64,000 bases of DNA from an uncultured Paracoccaceae bacterium (lineage in GTDB: Bacteria; Pseudomonadota; Alphaproteobacteria; Rhodobacterales; Rhodobacteraceae): contig CATOSU010000001.1 in NCBI GenBank assembly GCA_951812615.1, positions 1,054,001 through 1,118,000 of the forward strand, read 5' to 3'. Position numbers and translations under genes: made by a program. Shown one piece after another: positions 18,840-28,130 of this stretch (position 1 is its first letter; each line of letters begins with the position of its first letter). The notes under the pieces are model-generated. The model was not told the DNA's origin. It was given only the letters and a program-made list of their open reading frames with translations, and did no database searches.

Positions 18840-19313
18840 ATGACCCGCCCCTTCCTCTCCTCCCTGATGGAGGTCAAGCCCGAGTGGATCGACTATAACG
18901 GCCATCTGAACATGGCCTATTACAACGTGTTGTTCGATCACTGCGCGGACGAGATTTATGAGCAGTTCGGCTTTGGCCCGGATTATGCCGAAACCCGCGG
19001 GTTCACGACCTACACGGCGGAGTTTCACCTGTGTTACGTGCGCGAGCTGCATGTGAATGACCGGGTGCGGGTCAGTTTCCAGCTGATCGATCTCGACGAG
19101 AAACGGTTCCATTCCTATCAGGAGATCCGGCACGAGGACGGCTGGCTGGCGGCAACGGGTGAGGCGCTGGCGCTGCATATCGACATGTCGGGGCCGAAGG
19201 TGGCGCCGATGCCCGAGGATGTGTTTGCGCGGGTGTCGGCGGTCTACACGCGGCACCGGGCCCTGCCCCGCCCCGAGGCGGTCGGACGTTCGGTGGGGAT
19301 CCGCCGGACATGA
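18840..19313 (+). CDS. Hotdog-fold thioesterase
   Basis: The 157-residue protein is a 4-hydroxybenzoyl-CoA-thioesterase-like single hotdog domain. The DYNGHLNMAYY segment at about residues 18-28 holds the catalytic Asp and the helix start. It resembles the thioesterase domain that is fused to L-carnitine dehydrogenase in some bacteria, so a betainyl- or acyl-CoA substrate is possible but unproven. No carnitine genes are adjacent. Confidence 0.85.
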   Translation: MTRPFLSSLMEVKPEWIDYNGHLNMAYYNVLFDHCADEIYEQFGFGPDYAETRGFTTYTAEFHLCYVRELHVNDRVRVSFQLIDLDEKRFHSYQEIRHEDGWLAATGEALALHIDMSGPKVAPMPEDVFARVSAVYTRHRALPRPEAVGRSVGIRRT

Positions 19314-19374
19314 GCGGCGCGGGCTTGGCCGGGACCGGGTGGCCTGATACATCCTGCGTGATCCGGAGGACCAG

Positions 19375-19815
19375 ATGCCGCATTATGAATACAAAGTGAT
19401 CCCCGCCCCGGTGCGGGCCGAGAAGGTCAAGGGTGTGAAGGCGCCCGAGGGCCGGTTTGCGCGCACCATCGAGGGCGAGCTGAACCGCATGGGCGAGGCC
19501 GGATGGGAATACCTGCGCGCCGAGCTGCTGCCGCATGAGGAGCGCGGCGGGCTGAAGGCGGCGCAGACGAAATGGCGGACAGTGCTGATTTTCCGGCGCA
19601 GTCACGACACCGAGACCGAGGCGCTTCAGGCGCGGGTGCTGGACACCCCGCCGCCGGATCCGATGCCTGTGCTGCCGCCGGTGGTGGCAGAGCTGCCCGG
19701 CGCCGGCGACCCGCCGCTGACGGCCATGCCGGAGCCCGAGGAGGTGCCCAACGTGGTGCCGCTGTCCCCGCTGCGCGGGGAGGATGACGGAGAGGATGAT
19801 CTGCCGCGGTCGTAG
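19375..19815 (+). CDS. DUF4177-domain protein
   Basis: The 146-residue protein begins with the DUF4177 pattern (YEYKVIPAP, then LNRMGEAGWEYLRAELLP and a closing VLIFRR at about residue 70), a small alpha-beta domain of unknown role. Residues from about 85 are a proline- and acid-rich tail with no predicted fold. It follows the thioesterase by 61 bases on the same strand. Confidence 0.78.
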   Translation: MPHYEYKVIPAPVRAEKVKGVKAPEGRFARTIEGELNRMGEAGWEYLRAELLPHEERGGLKAAQTKWRTVLIFRRSHDTETEALQARVLDTPPPDPMPVLPPVVAELPGAGDPPLTAMPEPEEVPNVVPLSPLRGEDDGEDDLPRS

Positions 19816-19895
19816 CGGCGGGTGTTTGCCGTTCAGGCGTGGCGGCCACCGCGCGGGATCGGGGGCTGAGAGCCCGCCGCGCGGCGATCACAGGA

Positions 19896-20951
19896 TTACC
19901 GGTGCGCGTCGTTGATCGCGTCCAGCGCCGATGAGCCGGGGCAGAGCGCGTCGGCGGGCACCTCGTTGAGGGGTTGGTTGGTGGTGCCGATCAGGTCGTG
20001 CAGGTCCTGTTCGCGGTCATCGATATAGAGCACCCCGGTGGCGATCTCGCCGCGTTTCTTGTAGCGCTCGAGGACCGGCAGCGCGGTTTCCATATCCGTG
20101 GGATCGTAGCTTTCGTCGAGCTTGCTGAGCTTCATCTGCGCGCCGTCATGCAGGGTGACGTCGGCGCTGGTGCCGGGTTCGTATTCGGCGGTGATCTCTT
20201 CGCGTTCCGGCACCAGATCCAGCCGGCCGACCATGTGGTTGTGATCGCGCACATAGTCGTAGCTTTTGGTCGAGGTGGTGTGGTTGTTGAAGGTCACGCA
20301 AGGCGAAATCACGTCGATCAGCGCAAAGCCGCGGTAATGCAGCCCGGCCTTGATCAGCGGCACCAGCTGCGCCTTGTCGCCGGAGAAGGCGCGGGCGACG
20401 AAACCGGCGCCCAGTTCGATTGCCATGTTGCACAGGTCGATGGAATCGAACGGGGTTTCCATACCGCGGCGGTTTTTCGAGGCGCGGTCGTTGGTGGCGG
20501 AAAACTGGCCCTTGGTCAGCCCGTAGGTGCCGTTGTTTTCGCAGATATAGAGCATGTTCACCCGGCGCCGGACGGCATGGCAGAACTGTCCCAGCCCGAT
20601 GGAGGCGGTATCGCCGTCGCCGGATACGCCAAGATAGACCAGATCGCGGTTGGCGAGGTTGGCGCCGGTGGCGATCGAGGGCATGCGGCCATGGACCGAG
20701 TTGAAGCCGTGGCTGCGGTTCAGAAAATAGTTCGTGGTTTTTGACGAACAGCCGATGCCGGACATCTTGGCCACACGATGCGCGGGCAGTTCCATGTCGA
20801 AACAGGCTTCGACCAGCGCGGCGGTGACACTGTCATGCCCGCAGCCGGCGCAGAGGGTGGAAATCACACCTTCGTAGTCGCGGCGGGTCAGGCCCAGCGC
20901 GTTGGTGCGCAGCTTGGGGTGGCGGAATTGCGGTTTGAGAATATGGGTCAT
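19896..20951 (-). CDS. 2-oxoacid:acceptor oxidoreductase, beta (TPP) subunit
   Basis: The 351-residue protein is the thiamine-diphosphate subunit of the 2-oxoacid:ferredoxin oxidoreductase family (KorB/PorB type). CAGCGHD at about residues 35-41 carries cluster-region cysteines. The TPP motif is GDGDTAS at about 110-116 with the paired ENNGTYGLT about 138-146. It decarboxylates a 2-oxoacid and transfers electrons through iron-sulfur clusters while making acyl-CoA. The alpha subunit gene lies 19 bases upstream and the GltD-like flavoprotein before it, in one operon. The 2-oxoacid (2-oxoglutarate is likeliest) is an inference. Confidence 0.88.
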   Translation of the reverse strand: MTHILKPQFRHPKLRTNALGLTRRDYEGVISTLCAGCGHDSVTAALVEACFDMELPAHRVAKMSGIGCSSKTTNYFLNRSHGFNSVHGRMPSIATGANLANRDLVYLGVSGDGDTASIGLGQFCHAVRRRVNMLYICENNGTYGLTKGQFSATNDRASKNRRGMETPFDSIDLCNMAIELGAGFVARAFSGDKAQLVPLIKAGLHYRGFALIDVISPCVTFNNHTTSTKSYDYVRDHNHMVGRLDLVPEREEITAEYEPGTSADVTLHDGAQMKLSKLDESYDPTDMETALPVLERYKKRGEIATGVLYIDDREQDLHDLIGTTNQPLNEVPADALCPGSSALDAINDAHR

Positions 20952-20970
20952 GGCCGTGAGCCTCCGGCGA

Positions 20971-22812
20971 TCATTCGGCAGAGATGCGCGGGGTCAGCGC
21001 ATCCTTGTATTCGGGCAGCGTGCGCAGGGCGTCGAGCACCGCGTCACGCACGAAAGTGGCGGTCAGCGGCATGCCGTCGATATTGGGCACCGCGATCAGC
21101 TTGGACGGTTCGATCCCGGCCTCGGCCAGCAGCAGGTGACGCATCTGCGAGTCCCGGTTCTGCTCGATCACGAAGAGATAATCGTGACGGTCGGCAAATT
21201 CGTTGACTGCCGCGGCGAAGGGGAAGGCGCGCAGGCGCATGTGGTTGAGCGTCTGGCCGGCTTCGTCGAGCAGTTCCAGCCCTTCGCGCACGGCCAGATC
21301 GGTGGCGCCGAAATTCACGATGGCGATGCGGGACAGGTCCGACCGGATATCGATGGCCGGGGCCGGCAGGCGCTCCGTCGCGCCGTCGATCTTGCGCTTG
21401 ATCCGGTGCAGGTTTTCGGCGTGGATGCGGCCGTCCTCGGTATAGCCGCCGGAATCGTTATGCGACGTGCCGCGGGTGAAAAAAGCGCCCTTTTCGGGAT
21501 GCGTGCCGGGATAGGTCCGGTACGGGATCCCGTCGCCGTCGACGTCGCGGTAACGGGCAAACTCTTCGACTTCGTCCAGCGCGGCGGCGTCCAGCACCTT
21601 GCCCCGGTCGGGCTGGCGGCTGTCGTCCCATTCCAGCGCGTCGATGACCCAGTCGTTCATGCCGATGTCGAGATCGCTCATCACGAAGACCGGCGTCTGG
21701 TAGCGGTCGGCCAGATCGAAGGCATCGACGGACATGGTGAAGCATTCGCCCGGATCGCCGGGCAGCAGCATGATGTGCAGGGTGTCGCCGTGGCTGGCAT
21801 AGGCACAGGTCAGGATGTCGGATTGCTGGGTGCGGGTGGGCATGCCCGTGGACGGCCCGCCGCGCTGTACGTTGAACAGGACCAGCGGGATCTCGGCGAA
21901 ATAGGCCAGACCGATAAATTCGGCCATCAGCGAGATGCCGGGGCCGGACGTGGCGGTGAAGGACCGCGCGCCGTTCCAGCTGGCGCCGATGGCCATGCCG
22001 ACAGCGGCAAGCTCGTCCTCGGCCTGAATGATCGCGGCGTTCAGCGTGCCGTCTTCGTTGCGGCGGAACTTGGTGGCGTGGCGTTCGTAGTTTTCCACCA
22101 GCGAGGTGGAGGGCGTGATCGGGTACCACGTGGCCACGGTGGCGCCGGCATAGAGCGCGCCCAGCCCGGCGGCTTCGTTGCCGGACATGATGATCTTGTT
22201 CTTCGTGCCGTTGGCAGGCCGGGCCCGGACCTCGGCCCGGATGTCGATATTCTCGCGCACATAGTCCCGGCCCAGATGCAGGGCCTTGTGGTTGGGTTCG
22301 ACCAGCATCGGCTTGGCGTGGAATTGCTGGGCGATCAGGTCTTCGACCACGGCAGCGTCAAGGCCGATCAGTTCGATCAGCGCGCCGACATAGAGCAGGT
22401 TCTTGAACAATTGCCGCTGGCGGGTATCGGTCCAGTGCTCGGCGCAGATGCGGGCGATCGGGATGCCGACGATATTGATGTCCTCGCGCCCGAAATCGCG
22501 TTCGAAGGTCGAATCGTAGATCAGCAGGCCGCCGGCGACGACCTCGGCCGTGTCGCGCTTGTAGCTTTGCGGGTTCATCGCGACCATGACGTCAACACCG
22601 TCGCGCCGGGCGGTGTGACCGGCCTCGGAGACGCGGATTTCGTACCAGGTGGGCAGGCCTTGAATGTTGGACGGAAAGATGTTCTTGGCGCTGACCGGAA
22701 TACCCATACGAAACAGGGCCTTGGCACAGAGCAGGTTGGCGCTGGCGGAACCGGACCCGTTGACGGTGCCGAACTTGAGCACGAACTCGTTGAAAATCGG
22801 ATCAGGCTGCAT
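20971..22812 (-). CDS. 2-oxoacid:acceptor oxidoreductase, fused gamma-alpha subunit
   Basis: The 613-residue protein joins the gamma domain (residues about 1-185, starting KFGTVNGSGSASANLL) to the alpha pyruvate-flavodoxin/ferredoxin domain (about 195-610). The latter contains the YPITPSTSL segment and FTATSGPGISLM, which bind substrate and TPP. This fusion is typical of KorA-type enzymes. Its start overlaps the end of the GltD-like gene by 11 bases and the beta gene follows 19 bases later. Such low-potential oxidoreductases are mostly known from anaerobes but occur also in aerobic roseobacters. Confidence 0.9.
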   Translation of the reverse strand: MQPDPIFNEFVLKFGTVNGSGSASANLLCAKALFRMGIPVSAKNIFPSNIQGLPTWYEIRVSEAGHTARRDGVDVMVAMNPQSYKRDTAEVVAGGLLIYDSTFERDFGREDINIVGIPIARICAEHWTDTRQRQLFKNLLYVGALIELIGLDAAVVEDLIAQQFHAKPMLVEPNHKALHLGRDYVRENIDIRAEVRARPANGTKNKIIMSGNEAAGLGALYAGATVATWYPITPSTSLVENYERHATKFRRNEDGTLNAAIIQAEDELAAVGMAIGASWNGARSFTATSGPGISLMAEFIGLAYFAEIPLVLFNVQRGGPSTGMPTRTQQSDILTCAYASHGDTLHIMLLPGDPGECFTMSVDAFDLADRYQTPVFVMSDLDIGMNDWVIDALEWDDSRQPDRGKVLDAAALDEVEEFARYRDVDGDGIPYRTYPGTHPEKGAFFTRGTSHNDSGGYTEDGRIHAENLHRIKRKIDGATERLPAPAIDIRSDLSRIAIVNFGATDLAVREGLELLDEAGQTLNHMRLRAFPFAAAVNEFADRHDYLFVIEQNRDSQMRHLLLAEAGIEPSKLIAVPNIDGMPLTATFVRDAVLDALRTLPEYKDALTPRISAE

Positions 22813-24604
22813 TGGGCTGTTCCCGTGTTGGTTCCGGCTGGGCCTTGGCGTCGAAGAAGAAGAATTTCTGCATGTCCCACGCGCCGGTCGGGCAGCGTTC
22901 GGCGCAGAGCCCGCAATGCAGGCAGACGTCTTCGTCCTTGACCATCACGCGGCCGGTGTTGAGATCCCCCGACACGTAGAGCGCCTGTTCGTGGTTCATC
23001 GCCGGGACGCGCAGGGTTTCGCGCAGGTCGGGTTCTTCGAGGTTCTGGGTGAAGTTGATGCAATCGACCGGGCAGATATCCATGCAGGCGTCGCATTCGA
23101 TGCAGAGCTGATCGGTGAAGACGGTCTGAATATCGCAGTTGAGGCAGCGCATGGCCTCGTCCACGGCCTGCTGAACGTCAAAGCCGAGCTCGACCTCCAT
23201 CGACAGGTCGCGCAGTGACAGCGCCGGGTCGACATGGGGCACGATGCGGCGCTGTTCGTTGGACACGTCGTTGTCGTAGGACCATTCGTGAATGCCCATC
23301 TTCTGACTGACGAGGTTGACCTCGGGCGGTGGCCGGTCGTTCAGGTCTTCGCCGCGGCAGTACAGGTCAATAGAGATCGCCGCCTGATGGCCGTGTGCCA
23401 CGGCCCAGATGATGTTTTCCGGACCCCAGGCCGCGTCGCCGCCGAAGAACACGCCGGGGCGGGTGGACTGAAACGTCTGCCGGTCGACGACGGGCTGTTC
23501 CCAGTCGTTGAATTCGATCCCGGCATCACGTTCGATCCACGGGAAGGCGTTGTCCTGTCCGACCGCCATCAGCACGTCGTCGCATTCGATGACCACGTCC
23601 GGTTCGCCGGTCGGGATCAGCCTGCGCCGGCCGGTGTCGTCATATTCGGCACGCATCCGTTCGAACACCACCGCCGTCAGCCTGCCATCGGTGAGGATGA
23701 ATTCCTTGGGCGAATGGTTGTCGAGGATCGGGATGCCTTCGCGTTCGGCATCCTCGATTTCCCAGTCCGAGGCCTTCATGTCGGCGCGCGGCGAGCGCAC
23801 GGTGACGGTCACGCTTTCCGCGCCGAGGCGCAGCGCTGTGCGGCAGCAGTCCATCGCGGTGTTGCCGCCGCCGATCACGACGACGCGTTTGCCGATTGCG
23901 TCGATATGTTTGAAGGAGACCGAGCTGAGGAAGTCGATGCCGATATGGATGTTGTCGTCGGCCTCTTCGCGGCCCGGGACGCGCAGGTCCTTGCCGCGCG
24001 GCGCGCCGGTGCCGACGAACACGGCGTCAAAGCCTTCGTCCAGCACGCTCTGCAGGCTGGTGATCTCGGTGCCGAAGCGGGTGGTCACGCCCATGTCGAG
24101 CACACGGCCGACCTCTTCGTCCAGCACGTCCACCGGCAGGCGGAAGGAGGGGATGTTCTTGCGCATCAGCCCGCCGCCCTGCGGGTCACGTTCGATGAGG
24201 ACGCAATCATAGCCCAGCGGCATCAGGTCGCGCGCCACCGTCAGCGAGGCCGGGCCGGCGCCGATCAGCGCGACACGCTTGCCGTTTTTGAAGGCCGGGA
24301 TGGGCGGCAACCTGTCGTCGATGGGGCCGCGGTTGTCGGCGGCCACCCGCTTGAGCCGGCAGATGGCAACCGGTTTATCCTCGATCCGGCCACGGCGGCA
24401 GGCCGGTTCGCAGGGCCGGTCGCAGGTGCGGCCGAGGATCCCCGGGAACACGTTCGATTCCCAGTTGATCATGAACGCGTCGGTATACCGTCCATGCGCG
24501 ATCAGGCGGATGTATTCGGGAACCGGAGTATGCGCCGGGCAGGCCCATTGGCAGTCCACGACTTTGTGAAAATAATCCGGGTCGGTTACGTCCGTTTTGT
24601 CCAT
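22802..24604 (-). CDS. GltD-like FAD/NAD(P)-binding oxidoreductase with two C-terminal 4Fe-4S clusters
   Basis: The 600-residue protein has the glutamate-synthase small-subunit layout. N-terminal cysteines (CQWACPAHTP; CDRPCEPACRRG) bind 4Fe-4S clusters, GAGPASLTVARDL is the FAD fold, and GGGNTAMDCCRTAL is the NAD(P) fold. An added ferredoxin domain has CIECDACMDICP at residues 501-512 and CLHCGLCAERCP at 561-572. It is the first gene of the oxidoreductase operon and probably moves electrons between that enzyme and NAD(P). No glutamate synthase large subunit is nearby. The ribosome site before 24604 is weak. Confidence 0.88.
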   Translation of the reverse strand: MDKTDVTDPDYFHKVVDCQWACPAHTPVPEYIRLIAHGRYTDAFMINWESNVFPGILGRTCDRPCEPACRRGRIEDKPVAICRLKRVAADNRGPIDDRLPPIPAFKNGKRVALIGAGPASLTVARDLMPLGYDCVLIERDPQGGGLMRKNIPSFRLPVDVLDEEVGRVLDMGVTTRFGTEITSLQSVLDEGFDAVFVGTGAPRGKDLRVPGREEADDNIHIGIDFLSSVSFKHIDAIGKRVVVIGGGNTAMDCCRTALRLGAESVTVTVRSPRADMKASDWEIEDAEREGIPILDNHSPKEFILTDGRLTAVVFERMRAEYDDTGRRRLIPTGEPDVVIECDDVLMAVGQDNAFPWIERDAGIEFNDWEQPVVDRQTFQSTRPGVFFGGDAAWGPENIIWAVAHGHQAAISIDLYCRGEDLNDRPPPEVNLVSQKMGIHEWSYDNDVSNEQRRIVPHVDPALSLRDLSMEVELGFDVQQAVDEAMRCLNCDIQTVFTDQLCIECDACMDICPVDCINFTQNLEEPDLRETLRVPAMNHEQALYVSGDLNTGRVMVKDEDVCLHCGLCAERCPTGAWDMQKFFFFDAKAQPEPTREQPNAA

Positions 24605-24911
24605 CGTCGCTCGTCCGTTACTGGCTGCTGAATTATTGAACAGATACTTGATGCGACAAAAAGACCGGTCACGGGAAAATGTGCGATTTCATGGATCAAC
24701 TTAATGAAACAATTGCGCAAAGTGCCGATGTGTGTCGCCTGCGCCACAAGAACGGCGGACCATCGCGGGGTTTTCCGGCCGGGGCCGTGTTCAATGTATC
24801 GCGCTGCGGGACAATTTGCCGAAGACGGAAACGCCTTGTGCGCGAGTCGCTTTGCGGATTTTCCGGCATGCTGCCGGTGATTGCCGGGGGAGGGCATGAA
24901 TTCTGGCCGGA
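24605..24911. other. Gene-free stretch between the oxidoreductase operon and bolA
   Basis: No convincing gene is seen in these 307 bases. They must hold the promoter of the minus-strand oxidoreductase operon. An inverted repeat TTTCAT/ATGAAA (24687-24692 and 24703-24708) and a short hairpin CCGGCA/TGCCGG (24863-24877) just after bolA are present; neither is strong evidence of a site. Confidence 0.4.
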
Positions 24912-25184
24912 TCAGGAGTCGCCGGGTACGCCGATATCGAGCGCCAGCGCATGGATCCGCCCGATCAGGTCCGCCCCCAGCGCCGCGTGCACCGCGCGGT
25001 GCCGCTGAAGGCGCGATTTGCCGGCGAAGGCCGCGGCCCGGATATGCACCGCGTAATGGGTTTCGCCGCCTTCCTGCCAGCCGGCGTGGCCGCGGTGTTT
25101 TTCGCTGTCATCGGCCACGTCCAGCACGGCGGGGTCAAAGGCGGCCTGCAGCCGGCCGCGGATTTCGTCGATCTTGCGCATCAT
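24912..25184 (-). CDS. bolA: BolA-family protein
   Basis: The 90-residue protein matches the BolA fold: KIDEIRGRLQAAFDPAVLDV, then HRGHAGWQEGGETHYAV, with the conserved histidine pair region and RLQRHRAVHAAL helix. BolA proteins work with monothiol glutaredoxins in iron-sulfur cluster trafficking and also affect morphology. In Rhodobacterales a bolA gene is commonly next to a J-domain gene and cobS, as here. It is divergent from the J-domain gene with 85 bases between starts. Confidence 0.9.
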   Translation of the reverse strand: MMRKIDEIRGRLQAAFDPAVLDVADDSEKHRGHAGWQEGGETHYAVHIRAAAFAGKSRLQRHRAVHAALGADLIGRIHALALDIGVPGDS

Positions 25185-25269
25185 CTGCCCTTACACTTTT
25201 CGGCCTCAGCCTCTTTCATCTGTCGGTGGTTAGATTAAACTCCCGCTTCCGAGTCGAAAAGGTGTGCCC

Positions 25270-25896
25270 ATGCCAAAGCCAGATCCCTTCGGATTCGACA
25301 TGTCTGTATCGTCGGCGAAGAAGAAAAACCCGCGCGGCCGGCGCGGTATGACCGGGGAGTCCGAGACCTCTACGCGGGTCTGTGATCACCCGGGCTGCCA
25401 GGAGGGCGGCAAGTACCGCGCGCCCAAGGCACCGGACGTTCTGGACGAGTTTTACTGGTTCTGCCAGCAGCACGTGCGTGAGTATAACCAGAAGTGGAGC
25501 TTTTTCGACGGCACCACCGAGGCCGAGATCAACGCACAGCGGTCCAAGGACAAGGTCTGGGAGCGCGACACCAAGCCGATGGGCGATCCCGAAACGCGGG
25601 CATGGGCCCGGCTGGGCATCGAGGATCCGCATCAGGTTCTGGGCGCGAACGGCACCAAGAACCCCGGCCGCGGATCGCAGGCCGGACGGCGGCTGCCGCC
25701 GACGGAACGGCGCGCGGTCGAGATCCTGGAGGTCAAGGACACCGCGACCAAGACCGAGGTGCGCAAGGCCTACAAGGCGCTGATCAAGGTGCTGCACCCG
25801 GATATGAACGGCGGCGACCGGTCACAGGAAGAACAGCTGCAACTGGTGGTCTGGGCCTGGGAACAGATCAAGGACAGCCGCAGCTTTAAGGATTGA
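25270..25896 (+). CDS. J-domain (DnaJ-like) protein
   Basis: The 208-residue protein has a C-terminal J domain (about residues 150-205): EILEVKDTATKTEVRKAYKA, then the HPD motif in VLHPDMNGGD. The N-terminal part has the cysteine-containing RVCDHPGCQEGGKYRAP. J domains stimulate Hsp70 ATPase. The ATG at 25270 was chosen over the GTG at 25264 because the AAGG site has proper spacing only to the ATG. It is the partner usually seen next to bolA and cobS in this order. Confidence 0.88.
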   Translation: MPKPDPFGFDMSVSSAKKKNPRGRRGMTGESETSTRVCDHPGCQEGGKYRAPKAPDVLDEFYWFCQQHVREYNQKWSFFDGTTEAEINAQRSKDKVWERDTKPMGDPETRAWARLGIEDPHQVLGANGTKNPGRGSQAGRRLPPTERRAVEILEVKDTATKTEVRKAYKALIKVLHPDMNGGDRSQEEQLQLVVWAWEQIKDSRSFKD

Positions 25897-25923
25897 GCAC
25901 CGCCATTGCCGCCTGAGCGGGCT

Positions 25924-27897
25924 TCAATCGCCGCTGGCGGTGGCTGAGGGCGGGTTTTCCGGAACCCCGGCAATGCGGAGCGCCTCGTAATACCGGCTCA
26001 GGAATGCCTGATCCCTGATCGCGTAATTCGCCTTTTTGATAACTGCCATACTCAATTCCGGGTTTTCGCGAAGACGACCAGAAATGTATTCCCGGGCCAG
26101 AGCGTTATCCCCTTCCCACACGGCGATGGCTGCGAGGGCCGATGTCGACCAGGCCGCGACAGTGGAGTTGGCGTTCTCGACATTGGATTGGAAAATCACC
26201 TTCGCTTCGTCATAACGGTCCAGCATCGTCAGGCTGTAGGCCAGGCTGAACGGGACCCAATCGGGTGAATAAGGCTCCAGCCGCATTCCGGTTCTGAACA
26301 GATTGACGCCGCGCTCGGGCCGGCCACAAAGCGCGTAAACCCAGGCAGCCAGAGATGTCAGCGTCCCGTCGCCGGCGCTGATTTCCAGCGCCTTCTGAGC
26401 GTGCTGCAATGCGGTGTCATAGGACAGGGAATAGGCGTCGAGCCATGCGAGCATGATGATCGCGTGAGCAAATTCCGGATCCAGTTCCAGCGCCCGGTTC
26501 GCATATTCTCTGGACTGGGCAAAATCCGCTGCCGGGTCGGTCGATTCTCCGAAAGTGACATTGTACCAGTGGGTCCATGCAAGATTGACCAGCACCGAGG
26601 CGGAATTCGGCGTGGTTTCCAGCACCTGCAGCAACATCTCCTGCGACACCTTGTTTCCCTCAGGAGTGAACAACCTGTACTGCTCGATGGCCTGACCGAC
26701 GATCGCAAAGGTTTTCATGTCACCGATGTCGCGCAGGAAACTGTGCGCCGGGTCGCCGGATGACAGCTCTGCTTCCATGGAAATGGCGATGTCCTGAGTA
26801 ATGTCATCCTGAATGGCGAGCAGGTTGACCGTCGACAGGGACCGATCATAGGTTTTGGCCCAGAGATGGCGCCCGTCCAGCGCATCGATCAGCTGCGCGG
26901 TGACACGGATCGTATCCGTCGATCTCTGAATGCTGCCCTCAAGAACAAACCGAACACCCAGTTTCTCTGCGATGACCTGAACCGGTGTGGCCGTCCCCTT
27001 GAAGCTGAAACTTGAGTTCCGGGCGATGACAAACATGCGCGGCAACGTGGCCAGAGTAGCGATGATCGTTTCCGACAACGCGTCACCGATGAAATCGTTC
27101 TCCGGATCGCCGGACAGGTTGTCGAATGCCAGAACCGCGATGGAGGGCTTTTCAGGCAGGTCGAAGGCGTATTTTGCCGGATCGGCGGGTGTGAAATCCG
27201 GGCGGCTCTGCCACCACCAGCCTGCAAGGGCGATGATCAGCAGGATCGGGATCAGCGCAAGAACCACGCGGGGCAACGCTTTGTTCGCGGACGCGGCGAT
27301 GACCTGACCGGCCTGACCGGGGTCCAGCAGCACCCGCCAGGCGCGGATCGGGCGCGAGATGTTCCTGACCTGAACCGCGCCCAGATCTTCGAAGCCGATG
27401 TCGGATTTGCCGCGCAGATGATCGAAGGCCGTCCCCGATATGCAGATGCCGCCGGGATCGGCCATCGCTTCGAGCCGCGCCGAGACGTTTACACCGTCAC
27501 CGTGCAGGTCGCCATCTTCGTGAACCACGTCCCCGAGGTTGATCCCGACGCGGTAGACGATGCGCGCCTCCGCGGGCCGGTCTGCCTCGCGGTCCGGCAT
27601 CGCGCGCTGAATGGCGACGGCGCAGGCCACGGCCTCGACCACCGAGGGAAATTCGGCCAGCAGACCGTCGCCCGTTGTCTTCACGATGCGCCCGCCGTGA
27701 TCGGCAAAGGCCGGATCAATGAGGTCGGCGCGATGGGCTTTCTGGCGCGTCAGTGTGCCGGCCTCGTCCTGCTCGGTCAGGCGAGAAAAACCGACGATAT
27801 CGGCCATCAGGATGGCGCTGAGGCGTCGCTCCACGGTCTCTTCCAACCTTTCCGCCCGGTGCACGGGCCTGCCACAGCATAGAGCGGCCCCCGCCAT
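25924..27897 (-). CDS. Class III adenylate/guanylate cyclase with TM helix, TolB-like domain and TPR
   Basis: The 657-residue protein has a catalytic domain at about 22-190. Metal aspartates lie in ILMADIVGFSRL and TGDGLLAEF, and VNVSARLEAM holds the transition-state Asn/Arg pair. A transmembrane helix follows at about 207-230 (LALIPILLIIALAGWWW), then a TolB-like beta domain (KPSIAVLAFDNLSGD) and TPR helices. It thus makes a cyclic nucleotide on the cytoplasmic side with a sensory domain outside. No clear ribosome site precedes the ATG at 27897, so the start is uncertain; TTG or GTG codons nearer ETVERRLS are possible. It sits between the J-domain gene and cobS, where most relatives have none. 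Confidence 0.88.
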   Translation of the reverse strand: MAGAALCCGRPVHRAERLEETVERRLSAILMADIVGFSRLTEQDEAGTLTRQKAHRADLIDPAFADHGGRIVKTTGDGLLAEFPSVVEAVACAVAIQRAMPDREADRPAEARIVYRVGINLGDVVHEDGDLHGDGVNVSARLEAMADPGGICISGTAFDHLRGKSDIGFEDLGAVQVRNISRPIRAWRVLLDPGQAGQVIAASANKALPRVVLALIPILLIIALAGWWWQSRPDFTPADPAKYAFDLPEKPSIAVLAFDNLSGDPENDFIGDALSETIIATLATLPRMFVIARNSSFSFKGTATPVQVIAEKLGVRFVLEGSIQRSTDTIRVTAQLIDALDGRHLWAKTYDRSLSTVNLLAIQDDITQDIAISMEAELSSGDPAHSFLRDIGDMKTFAIVGQAIEQYRLFTPEGNKVSQEMLLQVLETTPNSASVLVNLAWTHWYNVTFGESTDPAADFAQSREYANRALELDPEFAHAIIMLAWLDAYSLSYDTALQHAQKALEISAGDGTLTSLAAWVYALCGRPERGVNLFRTGMRLEPYSPDWVPFSLAYSLTMLDRYDEAKVIFQSNVENANSTVAAWSTSALAAIAVWEGDNALAREYISGRLRENPELSMAVIKKANYAIRDQAFLSRYYEALRIAGVPENPPSATASGD

Positions 27898-28130
27898 TTG
27901 GGCATTTCTTTTTCAGACCCGCCCGGCTCGGGGCTCCGGTCTGATGGCCCCGGTCACGGTGTCGGCGGTCCGGCCCGGGCCGTGTGACACGGGAATTGGA
28001 CCCGCATCGGAACGTGGCGAAATTCCCCGCCTGCTCCCCTTGCCCTTCTTTCGATTATGATGCACCAAGCGCGGGTTCGGCGGCAGGCCTGAGCGACGAA
28101 ATACGACCACGAAACACGGCGGATTGTGCG

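Noticed and set aside
20902-22941. 679-codon plus-strand ORF over the oxidoreductase alpha gene
   Set aside because: Opposite strand is a well-conserved enzyme; product composition is typical of an antisense frame.
24679-25008. Plus-strand ORF of 109 codons in the gap before bolA
   Set aside because: No ribosome site, it runs antisense into bolA, and its composition is not protein-like.
27898-28130. Possible cobalamin riboswitch before cobS, or before cobT (31609-31873)
   Set aside because: I found no B12-box or matching stem pattern; only short GC hairpins such as CCGTGT-G-ACACGG.
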